From an uncultured cyanobacterium (GTDB lineage: Bacteria > Cyanobacteriota > Cyanobacteriia > PCC-6307 > Cyanobiaceae), in NCBI GenBank assembly GCA_903862155.1, contig CAIOXF010000004.1, forward strand, positions 1 to 7,985: DNA of 7,985 bases. Direction: 5' to 3'. A model generated the notes under the pieces. The model saw only the letters and a list, made by a program, of their open reading frames with translations, was not told where the DNA came from and did not search any database. A program made the position numbers and the translations under genes. Below, one piece after another: positions 1-6,188 of this stretch; the stretch's first letter is position 1, and every line of letters begins with the position of its first letter.

Positions 1-728
1 ACGGCACCCCAGCCGTGCGGGAGCTCACCCAGCAGTTCAACGCGATGCTGGAGCGGCTGGAGCAGGGGCGGCTGGAGCGCGCCACGATGCTGGCCGGCAT
101 CGCCCACGACCTGCGCAGCCCGATCACCCGGCTGCAGCTGCGAATGGCCCTGGCCAGCCAGCGGGTGCTCCGGGCCGAAGAAACGGCGCGGGCCCAGGCC
201 GATCTCGATGCGATCAGCCGCATCACCAGCCAGTTCATGGCCTACGCCGCTGGCAGCACCACCGAGGCCTTGGTGGAACTGGATCTGGCGGAGCTGGTGG
301 GGGAAGCGGCGGCCGGGCTGGAGGTGCTGGTGGAACTGGAGCTCAGTCCGCTGCGGGGTTGGGTGCGCCCCACAGCCCTGAGCCGGGCCGTGACCAACCT
401 GGTGGACAACGCGTTGGCCTACGGGAAGCCGCCCCTGCGGATCAGCCTCAGCGCACCGGCCGGGGTGCCCGATGGGTTCCTGATCACCGTGGCCGATTGC
501 GGCAACGGCATCCCAGGCGGACTATGGAGCCGGGCGCTGGAGCCGTTCCAGCGGCTCGATCCAGCCCGGGGCGGCAGCGGCCATTGCGGGCTGGGGCTGG
601 CCATCGCCCGGGAGGTAGCCCTCAGCCATGGCGGCGCGCTGCGCTGCCAGCAGCTGCAACCCAGCAGTGCTGCACCACAAACCTTCGCCGTGCTGCTCAG
701 CGGCCGGTCACATCCGGTCACAACTTGA
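1..728 (+). CDS. Sensor histidine kinase, EnvZ-like, C-terminal part (5'-truncated)
   Basis: C-terminal part of a membrane sensor kinase that would autophosphorylate on histidine and pass the phosphate to a response regulator. The gene runs off the left edge; the reading frame is open from base 3, and the GTG at 15 is an internal valine. The first residues (GTPAVRELTQQFNAMLERLE) look like the end of a HAMP linker. The H-box AHDLRSPITRL follows, with the phospho-accepting His at 105-107. Next come the N-box NLVDNALAYG (Asn at 396-398), the G1 box VADCGNGIP (Asp at 495-497), an F-box-like LEPFQRLD and the G2 box CGLGLAIA. All catalytic elements of the HisKA and HATPase_c domains are present. 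The H-box resembles EnvZ-type kinases. The sensor region and transmembrane helices lie outside the window, so the signal is unknown. The partner response regulator is not in the window. Confidence 0.93.
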   Translation, partial: GTPAVRELTQQFNAMLERLEQGRLERATMLAGIAHDLRSPITRLQLRMALASQRVLRAEETARAQADLDAISRITSQFMAYAAGSTTEALVELDLAELVGEAAAGLEVLVELELSPLRGWVRPTALSRAVTNLVDNALAYGKPPLRISLSAPAGVPDGFLITVADCGNGIPGGLWSRALEPFQRLDPARGGSGHCGLGLAIAREVALSHGGALRCQQLQPSSAAPQTFAVLLSGRSHPVTT

Positions 729-753
729 GCGGTGGAAGTCATGGTTCAGCCAT

Positions 754-777
754 ACGGTGCGGGCACGGTGGAACCGT
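754..777. promoter_or_regulatory. Candidate operator: ACGGTG direct repeat plus inverted half-site
   Basis: The short gap between the kinase stop and the exported-protein gene holds ACGGTG at 754-759 and again at 765-770, exactly 11 bp apart. An inverted copy of the core, ACCGT, lies at 773-777. Direct repeats with 11-bp spacing are typical of sites bound by OmpR/PhoB-family regulators, which are the usual partners of EnvZ-like kinases. TACGGT at 753-758 could also serve as a TAnnnT -10 element. The repeat is seen directly; its function is inference, and a six-base repeat in a GC-rich gap could be chance. Confidence 0.25.
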
Positions 778-782
778 TCCAT

Positions 783-786
783 GGAG
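783..786 (+). promoter_or_regulatory. Ribosome binding site choosing start 796
   Basis: GGAG lies 9 nt upstream of the ATG at 796. It supports that start over the in-frame ATG at 781, which would put MEFFA ahead of the signal peptide and has only a weak upstream GGTGGAA. Confidence 0.45.
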
Positions 787-795
787 TTCTTCGCC

Positions 796-1239
796 ATGAC
801 CCGCTCCAACCCCCTGGCCGCCGCCGCCCTCTCCAGCGCCCTGGTGGGCGCCCTCAGCCTGGGCAGCGCCGCCAATGCCCAGAGCAACCCCCAGCCTCAG
901 CAACCCGATGGGCGCGGCCCCCGGCGCATGTTGGTGATGCCGAAGCTCACCCCGGAGCAGCAGCAGAAGTTGTTCCCCGACCGCAAGGCGCTGTTGCAGC
1001 GGGAGCAGCGGGAGCGGGTGGCGATCCTGCAGCGAAGCCAGAGTTGCGTGAACCGGGCCGGCACCCCCGATGCCCTACGCAGTTGTTTGATGCAGGAACG
1101 CCGCGACACGATGGCGATGCGCCAGCGCTTCCAGGGCGAGATGCGAGAGCTGTTTGAGAAGAACGGCATTGACTATCCCCAGTTGGAGCGCAAACCGCAG
1201 CGCCGCGAACCCGCCGGCAAACCCATCGAAACGATCTGA
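796..1239 (+). CDS. Small exported Spy/CpxP-like protein
   Basis: A 147-residue secreted protein of uncertain function. Residues 1-28 form a Sec signal peptide: a short n-region with Arg3, an Ala/Leu-rich core, and an ANA site before Gln29. The mature part starts with a Gln/Pro-rich stretch and then the motif LTPEQQQKLF (51-60). This recalls the LTxxQ motif of the periplasmic chaperones Spy and CpxP. A charged, Gln/Arg/Glu-rich region predicted to be helical follows to about residue 125. Two cysteines, Cys84 and Cys97, are 13 residues apart and could form a disulfide in the periplasm. The tail is basic and Pro-rich. The ATG at 796 is preferred over 781 because GGAG is well placed and the signal peptide is then canonical. 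It lies 67 nt after a sensor kinase gene, as CpxP/Spy-type proteins are often linked to envelope-stress kinases. The family assignment is tentative; it may be a cyanobacteria-specific family. Confidence 0.75.
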   Translation: MTRSNPLAAAALSSALVGALSLGSAANAQSNPQPQQPDGRGPRRMLVMPKLTPEQQQKLFPDRKALLQREQRERVAILQRSQSCVNRAGTPDALRSCLMQERRDTMAMRQRFQGEMRELFEKNGIDYPQLERKPQRREPAGKPIETI

Positions 1240-1258
1240 GCCCACCGATCAAACCGTG

Positions 1259-1846
1259 ATGCCGCCCCTGGTGCTGGTGCATGGCCTGTGGGACACCCCA
1301 CAGCTGTTCAACAGGCTGAAGCGCGAACTGGGAGACCGGCGTGAACCGCTGCTGATCCCCCATCTGCCGCACCGGCTGGGGGCCGTGGGGCTGCTCGAGC
1401 TGGCGGAGCTGCTCGGCAGCCACATCGAAGCGGTCTTCGGCAGCGAGGAGCCGATCGACCTGCTCGGCTTCTCCATGGGCGGCGTGATCGTGCGCACCTG
1501 GATCCAACTGCTGGGGGGCCACCGCCGTGCCCGCCGCTTCCACTGCGTGGGCAGCCCCCAGCGCGGCACCTGGGCCGCCCAACCCGTGCCGGGCCGCCTC
1601 TTGCGCGGCATCGCCGACATGAAACGCGGCAGCGACCTATTGCGCCAGCTCGATGCCGACCTCTCCACCCTCGAGCCAGTGGACTGCCGCAGCTACTACT
1701 GCACCACCGACATCACCGTGTTCCCCGGCTGGCAGGCCCACCTGCCGATCGGCCCCGCCATGGCGATGCCGGTGTTCACGCACCGGCAACTGATTGCTGA
1801 TCCGCGGGCGTTGGAGATTTTGAGCCGGGAGTTGTTGCTTCAGTAG
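1259..1846 (+). CDS. Alpha/beta-hydrolase, lipase/esterase type
   Basis: A compact 195-residue hydrolase, probably a carboxylesterase or lipase. The start of the fold is clear: PLVLVHGLWDTPQLF carries the HG oxyanion motif at residues 8-9. The nucleophile elbow is GFSMGG with Ser72, a GxSxG match. GSPQRGTWAA (98-107) corresponds to the GTPH-like segment of lipases. Candidate partners of the triad are Asp151 (TTDITVFP) and His175 (THRQLIADP). There is no signal peptide, so it is likely cytoplasmic. At 195 residues it is short for the superfamily, and the lid or cap region seems minimal. The start is set at ATG 1259; GTG 1256 lies directly before it in the same frame, and no strong Shine-Dalgarno is visible. 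The gap to the exported-protein gene is 19 nt, so the two probably share a transcript. The substrate cannot be told from sequence. Confidence 0.88.
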   Translation: MPPLVLVHGLWDTPQLFNRLKRELGDRREPLLIPHLPHRLGAVGLLELAELLGSHIEAVFGSEEPIDLLGFSMGGVIVRTWIQLLGGHRRARRFHCVGSPQRGTWAAQPVPGRLLRGIADMKRGSDLLRQLDADLSTLEPVDCRSYYCTTDITVFPGWQAHLPIGPAMAMPVFTHRQLIADPRALEILSRELLLQ

Positions 1847-3244
1847 CTACAGCAAATTCGCCGCCAGCTCGGCCAGTTCGCTGCGCTCGCCCCGCAGCAG
1901 GCTCACATGGCCCGCCAGGCGCTGGCCCTTGAAGCGTTCCACCAACCAGGTGAGGCCGTTGCTCTCGGCATCCACGTAGGGATTGTCGATCTGATACGGA
2001 TCACCAGTGAGCACGATCTTGGTGCCCTCGCCCACGCGGGTCACGATCGTTTTCACCTCGTGGGGGGTGAGGTTCTGGGCCTCATCCACGATCATGAACT
2101 GGCGCGGAATCGAGCGGCCACGGATGTAGCTGATCGCCTCCACTTCCAGCAGGCCCATCGTTTTCAGATCGGCCCAGCTGCTGCGCGGCGGCCGGCCACC
2201 ACTTCCGCCGCGGCCACCTTGGTGCCTGGGTTCTTCGCCCGCTCCGAGCAGAAACTCCAGGTTGTCGATGATCGGCTGCATCCAGGGGCCCATCTTTTCC
2301 TCCAGATCCCCCGGCAGAAAGCCGATCTCCTTGCCCAGTGAGATCACCGGCCGGGTCACCAGCAACCGGTCGTAGAGGCGCTCATCGGCCACCTGGTGCA
2401 AGCCAGCCGCCAGAGCCAGCAGCGTTTTACCCGTGCCCGCCTTGCCCACCAGGGTGATCAGCTGCACCGCCGGATCCAGCAGCAGATCCAGGGCAAAGGT
2501 CTGCTCCCGGTTGCGGGCCTGAATCCGACCCAACTTCACCTTCGGGGCCTTCTGGAGCGGATGCAGGGCCTGGGTGGCCGCGTCGTAGCGGGCCAGGAGG
2601 GTGTGGCTGGGCTGGAGCTGATCAATCAGCGTGACGCCCTCGTTGGCCTGCAGGGCCTTGATCCCCGCCGCCTCCAATGGCAGCTCGGCAGCCGGCAGAC
2701 CGGCGGGATCTTTCACCAGGTCCATCTGCTCGGCGCTCACCCACAGCTCGCAGAAGCCGGGGTAGAGATCGGCGATGTCCACCTTGTCGGTGGTGTAGTC
2801 CTGCGCGATCAGCCCCACCGCATCGGCCTTGATGCGCAGGTTGGTGTCTTTGGTTACAAGCACCACGGGCGGCTCGCCGCCGCGCACGCTCTCCAGCCGG
2901 TGCTGCTCCAGCGCCACCGCCAGGATGTTGTTGTCGCCGTTGCCGGCCTTGAGCTCGGGTGGCAGCTGGCTGAGGGTTTCGCTGCGGCAGAACACCACCT
3001 TCAGCTCGGCGCCGCTCGTTTCATCGAGGGGCACCCCCTCGGCCAGGTTGCCCTTGGTGCGCAGCTCATCCAGCAGCCGCGACACCTGCCGTGCATTGCG
3101 CCCCTTCTCCGAGGGATCGCGCTTGAAGCGGTCGATCTCCTCCACCACCTCGATCGGGATCACCACATGGTTGTCCTCGAAGCGGGTGAGGGCCGCCGGG
3201 TCGTGCAGCAACACGTTCGTATCGAGCACGAAGGTCTTGCGCAT
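1847..3244 (-). CDS. PIN-PhoH family ATPase/ribonuclease
   Basis: A 465-residue two-domain protein of the PhoH2/YlaK type. The N-terminal PIN domain (about 1-150) starts with FVLDTNVLLHDP. Its likely metal-binding acids are Asp8, Glu35/Glu36, Asp104 (GDNNILAVAL) and Asp133 (VTKDTNLRI). The C-terminal PhoH ATPase domain (about 235-465) has the Walker A motif GKAGTGKT at 267-274 and the Walker B motif FMIVDEAQN at 383-391, followed by VLTGDPYQID at 411-420. Related PIN-PhoH proteins are reported to act as RNA helicase/ribonucleases; this cellular role is taken from the family and not shown here. A Gly/Arg/Pro-rich insert at about 334-357 separates two conserved ATPase blocks. The gene is convergent with the hydrolase and divergent from the next gene; its stop codon abuts the hydrolase stop codon. 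The start ATG (3242-3244) directly precedes the conserved PIN strand. Confidence 0.95.
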   Translation of the reverse strand: MRKTFVLDTNVLLHDPAALTRFEDNHVVIPIEVVEEIDRFKRDPSEKGRNARQVSRLLDELRTKGNLAEGVPLDETSGAELKVVFCRSETLSQLPPELKAGNGDNNILAVALEQHRLESVRGGEPPVVLVTKDTNLRIKADAVGLIAQDYTTDKVDIADLYPGFCELWVSAEQMDLVKDPAGLPAAELPLEAAGIKALQANEGVTLIDQLQPSHTLLARYDAATQALHPLQKAPKVKLGRIQARNREQTFALDLLLDPAVQLITLVGKAGTGKTLLALAAGLHQVADERLYDRLLVTRPVISLGKEIGFLPGDLEEKMGPWMQPIIDNLEFLLGAGEEPRHQGGRGGSGGRPPRSSWADLKTMGLLEVEAISYIRGRSIPRQFMIVDEAQNLTPHEVKTIVTRVGEGTKIVLTGDPYQIDNPYVDAESNGLTWLVERFKGQRLAGHVSLLRGERSELAELAANLL

Positions 3245-3335
3245 CGCCCAGGGCCGTCAGCACTGGCTGGACGCTACGCCGAATTGCGAGGGAACAGCCC
3301 ACCTACGCTCCGGCGATTCGCGCCGCGCCGCCGCC
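3245..3335. other. Divergent intergenic region, phoH-like gene / F420-ligase-like gene
   Basis: These 91 bases must hold the start signals of two divergent genes. No consensus -35/-10 pair with good spacing is visible on either strand. CTACGC occurs at 3274-3279 and again at 3303-3308. A TACGCT at 3304-3309 could be a -10 for the rightward gene, with TTGCGA at 3284-3289 as a poorly spaced (14 nt) -35. The part next to the rightward start is almost pure GCC/CGC and has no Shine-Dalgarno. Confidence 0.35.
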
Positions 3336-4517
3336 GTGCCCTTTTTGCTGCTCAAACTCCTGCTGCTGGCTGGCCTGCTGCTGGCCCTGGTGCTGCTGGT
3401 GCTGGAGCTGCGCCACCGCCTGCGGCCCGCCTCTCCCCTGCGCCTCACAGCCAGCGACTGGAAGGTGCTGCGCCAGGAGCAGGGCGTGCTGGTGAAGGGC
3501 ACCGTCACGATCACCAACCCCCACCGGCGCATGGAGGTGTTCGTGCCGGAACTCACGGTGAAGCCCACCCTGCTGGGGCGCGGCTCCCTGGCCGGCGTGC
3601 ACATCAGCACCGAGGTGATTCCCGAGCACCCCGATGAGCAGCCCCGGGCCGATGGCTACTGGTTTGCCTACATCGTGAAGGGGCGCAAGAGCACCGCCGC
3701 CCGCATCCGCCTCACGATCACCGCCGATCCCGGTGTGGATCTGCAGGCCCTGCTCGACACGCTCTGGGTGGAGATCCTCTGGGTGAGCTACGGGCCCTTC
3801 GGGCGCCTGCAGCGCCGCGACGGGATCCTGGTGCCCCTGCGCCGCCCCGGCGCCGCCAACCCCGCCACAGCCCGCTGGCGGGAAGGCGAGCGCTGCCAGG
3901 TGCTGCCGATCCGCACCCACCTGCTGGGTGTGCTCGACGATCCCGCCGAGGTGCTGCGGCACTACGCCGGCCAGGTGCTGCAGCCGGGCGACGTGCTCAC
4001 CATCGGCGAAACCCCCCTGGCCGTGATCCAGGGGCGCTACCACCACCCCGAAACGGTAGAGCCCTCCTTCCTGGCCCGCCAGCTGTGCCGGGTGTTCCAC
4101 CCCACCAGCTCCTTGGCCACCGCCTGCGGCCTGCAGAGCCTGATCGACATCTCCGGCCCCTCCCGCGTGCTGGTGGCCTGGCTGGTGGGCACCGCCCTCA
4201 AGCTGGTGGGCCTCAAGGGCTGGTTCTATCGGCTGGCCGGCGAGCAGGCCCGCCTGATCGACGACATCACCGGCACCACCCCCCCCTACGACCAAACGAT
4301 CGTGCTGGGGCCCGACCAACCCGCCGCGTTCTGCAACGCCATGGCCAGCCAGCTGGGTGTGGCCGTGGCCGTGGTTGATGTGAACGACCTGGGGCGGGTG
4401 AAGGTGCTCGCCTCCAGCCAGGGCTGCGACGAGGCGCTGCTGCAGCGGGCGCTGCGGCCCAACCCCGCCGGCAATGCCAACGAGCGCACCCCGCTGGTGC
4501 TGGTGCGTCCGGCCTGA
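3336..4517 (+). CDS. Membrane-anchored protein resembling F420-0:gamma-glutamyl ligase
   Basis: A 393-residue protein with one strong N-terminal transmembrane helix (residues 2-25, almost all Leu/Ala/Val) followed by basic residues, suggesting an anchor with the bulk of the protein in the cytoplasm. Residues 35-170 form a domain I do not recognise. From about 187 the sequence resembles the CofE fold: CQVLPIRTHLLGVLDD, then GDVLTIGETPLAVIQGR (218-234), and a C-terminal block DDITGTTPPYDQTIVLGPD (309-327) with VVDVNDLG (347-353). CofE adds glutamate to coenzyme F420-0; whether this protein does so is unknown. A second hydrophobic stretch at about 277-298 could be amphipathic. The start is GTG 3336, the first start codon in the open frame that gives an intact anchor; no Shine-Dalgarno is seen. 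It is the first gene of the rightward block, and its stop lies 55 nt before the next gene. Membrane anchoring and the extra N-terminal domain differ from classical CofE. Confidence 0.72.
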   Translation: MPFLLLKLLLLAGLLLALVLLVLELRHRLRPASPLRLTASDWKVLRQEQGVLVKGTVTITNPHRRMEVFVPELTVKPTLLGRGSLAGVHISTEVIPEHPDEQPRADGYWFAYIVKGRKSTAARIRLTITADPGVDLQALLDTLWVEILWVSYGPFGRLQRRDGILVPLRRPGAANPATARWREGERCQVLPIRTHLLGVLDDPAEVLRHYAGQVLQPGDVLTIGETPLAVIQGRYHHPETVEPSFLARQLCRVFHPTSSLATACGLQSLIDISGPSRVLVAWLVGTALKLVGLKGWFYRLAGEQARLIDDITGTTPPYDQTIVLGPDQPAAFCNAMASQLGVAVAVVDVNDLGRVKVLASSQGCDEALLQRALRPNPAGNANERTPLVLVRPA

Positions 4518-4526
4518 AGAGCTGAA

Positions 4527-4532
4527 TACAGT
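4527..4532 (+). promoter_or_regulatory. Possible -10 element (TACAGT) before the GNAT gene
   Basis: TACAGT just after the preceding stop codon fits a TAnnnT -10 box. Transcription would then start near 4539, downstream of the ATG at 4534, which favours translation from the ATG at 4573. No -35 element is visible at the right distance, so this is weak. Confidence 0.2.
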
Positions 4533-4572
4533 GATGGCGGCCGCCCAAGCCACCGCCACCCGAGCCACCGCC

Positions 4573-5634
4573 ATGAGCCAACCACCATGGCGCCCGTCCC
4601 CCGGTGAGGAGCCGTGGGGAGAGCTGTGCCGCATCGAACCCCTGGCCGGATGGCATCTGCCCCTGTTGGGCGACCCCGCCTTCCTGCCGCTCCATCCGGT
4701 GTTGCAGCGCGCCCTGCTGCTGGGCCTGCCGGAGCGGATCCTCAACGCCGTGGCCCGCCGCCCATCGCTGGCGCCCCAGGTGCTGGTGGCCTTCGCCCCC
4801 CGCAGCCAGGATGCCCTGGGGCTGATCGTGAGCCGCCGGCTCAACCGCAGCGGCAGCTGCTGGCAGCTCCAGCATCTGCGCACCACCCCCGCCGCCGACC
4901 GGCGCCGCCTGGGCGGAGCCCTGCTGCGCACCGCCATCAGTCGCGCCCTGGGCGCCCGCAGCTGGATCGCTGAGGGCTCCAGCCTCGATCCCGACCGCCT
5001 CGCCCTGCTGCGCGAGCAGGGCTTCCAACCCCTACGCACCGACCAGCTCTGGTGCTGGCAGCCGCCCGCGGAGGGCCCCAACCCGGGTCAGAGCCTGCCG
5101 GCGGAGCTGCGCCTGCAGCCGCTCACCGGCCGCAATGCCGCCCTGCTCTGGCATCTGGAGCAGGGGGCCTGCCCGGCCCAGCTGCGCCAGCTGCAGGATC
5201 GCCTCATCGAAGATCTGCTGGATCAGAGCCAGGGCCGGGGCTGGCTGCTGGTGGATCCCAGCCGCTCCCAGGCGGTGGCGGCCGCCCGCTGGACCGGCGA
5301 ACACGCCGGCGGCGGCCACGACGTAGAGCTCACCCTGCAGGAGGGCTGGCAGCACCTGATGGGCAATGGTGCAGACGTGCTGTTGCGCCACGCCGCAAGC
5401 CACCTCGGTGGCGAGGGCCTGTGGCTGCGCAGCGATGTGCGCGACCAGCCCCGCCAGGCCTGGCTGGAGCGGCTCGGCGCCGACCACCGCGGCGAGCGGG
5501 TGCTGATGGCCCGCAGCGTGTGGAGCCGGCCGGCCCAGGCCATGGCGCAGCGCTCCGGCCGGCGCATCGAAGCCGTACTGGAGCAGCTGCAGCCGCGGCG
5601 GCGGCCCCTGCCCACGCCGGTGGGCCCCCACTGA
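4573..5634 (+). CDS. Tandem GNAT-like acetyltransferase protein
   Basis: A 353-residue soluble protein that appears to hold two GNAT-type halves. In the first (about 65-163), strands VLVAFAPRSQDALGLIVSRRL and SCWQLQHLRTTP lead into DRRRLGGALLRTAISRALG (109-127). This fits GNAT motif A, where an R/Q-x-x-G-x-G/A loop binds the acetyl-CoA pyrophosphate. LALLREQGFQPL (143-154) matches the usual C-terminal GNAT helix-turn. The second half (about 178-318) starts with LRLQPLTGRNAALLWHLEQ and ends with WLERLGADHRGERVLMARSVW. It has a similar strand-helix order but no clear acetyl-CoA loop. No transmembrane or signal sequence is seen. The ATG at 4573 is chosen; an in-frame ATG at 4534 would add 13 low-complexity residues rich in Ala and Thr. 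The stop lies 12 nt before the next start. Acceptor substrate unknown. Confidence 0.7.
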   Translation: MSQPPWRPSPGEEPWGELCRIEPLAGWHLPLLGDPAFLPLHPVLQRALLLGLPERILNAVARRPSLAPQVLVAFAPRSQDALGLIVSRRLNRSGSCWQLQHLRTTPAADRRRLGGALLRTAISRALGARSWIAEGSSLDPDRLALLREQGFQPLRTDQLWCWQPPAEGPNPGQSLPAELRLQPLTGRNAALLWHLEQGACPAQLRQLQDRLIEDLLDQSQGRGWLLVDPSRSQAVAAARWTGEHAGGGHDVELTLQEGWQHLMGNGADVLLRHAASHLGGEGLWLRSDVRDQPRQAWLERLGADHRGERVLMARSVWSRPAQAMAQRSGRRIEAVLEQLQPRRRPLPTPVGPH

Positions 5635-5646
5635 GCCCTCGTCCCC

Positions 5647-6147
5647 ATGGCCCGCAGCAAGCCCCAGCCCCGCTCGGTGCTGGCCCTCGATGTGGGCCGC
5701 AAGCGGATCGGCCTGGCGGGTTGCGATCCCCTGGGCCTCACCGTGCGCCCCCTGCCGGCCCTGGCCCGGGGCAAGTTCCCCGCCGATCTGGAGCGGCTGG
5801 AGCCCCTGGTGCGCCAGCGGCGTGTGGCGGCGCTGGTGGTGGGATTGCCCCTCGATGCAGCAGGCCAGCCCACGGTCCAGGCCGTGCACTGCCGCCGCTA
5901 CGGCGAGCGGTTGGCGCGCGCCCTGGCCTTGCCCCTGGCCTGGGTGAACGAGCACGCCAGCAGCTGGGCCGCCGCTGAACGCCATGGCCTGCAGGGCGAT
6001 CGCAGCGGCGCCCTCGACAGCGCCGCCGCCGCGTTGCTGCTGGAGCAATGGCTGGCGGAAGGCCCCGAACCCCAGCTGCCGCAGGCCCCGTCAGCGGATG
6101 AGCACAGGCCATCCCCTGACGGAGCGGCAGGCGTTGTTCCATCCTGA
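5647..6147 (+). CDS. ruvX: RuvX/YqgF family nuclease (putative Holliday junction resolvase / pre-16S rRNA processing)
   Basis: A 166-residue RNase H-fold protein of the YqgF family, which is linked to 5'-end maturation of 16S rRNA and was earlier proposed as a Holliday junction resolvase. Residues 11-24 (VLALDVGRKRIGLA) give the first strand with catalytic Asp15. LVVGLPLDAAG (63-73) matches the family block VVGLPxxxxG. The second acid is Glu102 in WVNEHASSW, and the third is Asp124 in LDSAAAALLLEQWL (123-136). The length fits the family, with a Pro-rich tail after about 140. The usual DERxTT motif is replaced by NEHASS, keeping the Glu but not the preceding Asp or the Arg. The ATG at 5647 lies 12 nt after the previous stop and has no clear Shine-Dalgarno; coupling to the upstream gene is likely. 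Confidence 0.92.
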   Translation: MARSKPQPRSVLALDVGRKRIGLAGCDPLGLTVRPLPALARGKFPADLERLEPLVRQRRVAALVVGLPLDAAGQPTVQAVHCRRYGERLARALALPLAWVNEHASSWAAAERHGLQGDRSGALDSAAAALLLEQWLAEGPEPQLPQAPSADEHRPSPDGAAGVVPS

Positions 6148-6176
6148 GAGCAGAAGCCTCCAAAGTCATGAGCCCC

Positions 6177-6182
6177 GAAGGA
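6177..6182 (+). promoter_or_regulatory. Ribosome binding site choosing start 6189
   Basis: GAAGGA lies 6 nt before the ATG at 6189. It is the best Shine-Dalgarno near this gene and supports that start over the in-frame ATG at 6168, which has no comparable upstream motif. Confidence 0.45.
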
Positions 6183-6188
6183 CCCTCC

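Noticed and set aside
1835..1855. Rho-independent terminator at the convergent junction
   Set aside because: The flanking stem is only five base pairs, AT-rich, with an 11-nt loop and no T-run, so it does not qualify.
2829..3335. N-terminal extension of the CofE-like gene to an ATG at 2829
   Set aside because: The upstream part lies antisense to the PIN-PhoH coding region and is Ser/Arg-rich; the transmembrane anchor begins right after GTG 3336.
2396..3637. Plus-strand 413-codon open frame opposite the PhoH gene
   Set aside because: It is the reverse-strand shadow of a gene with clear PIN and PhoH motifs; His/Gln/Leu-rich composition follows from GC-rich antisense codons.
3303..5081. Minus-strand 592-codon open frame across the CofE-like and GNAT-like genes
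   Set aside because: It spans two recognisable genes on the other strand, has Gly/Gln/His-rich antisense composition and no domain motif.
5032..6048. Minus-strand 338-codon open frame over the GNAT-like and ruvX genes
   Set aside because: Antisense shadow at high GC; low-complexity Ala/Gln/Gly sequence with no recognisable motif.
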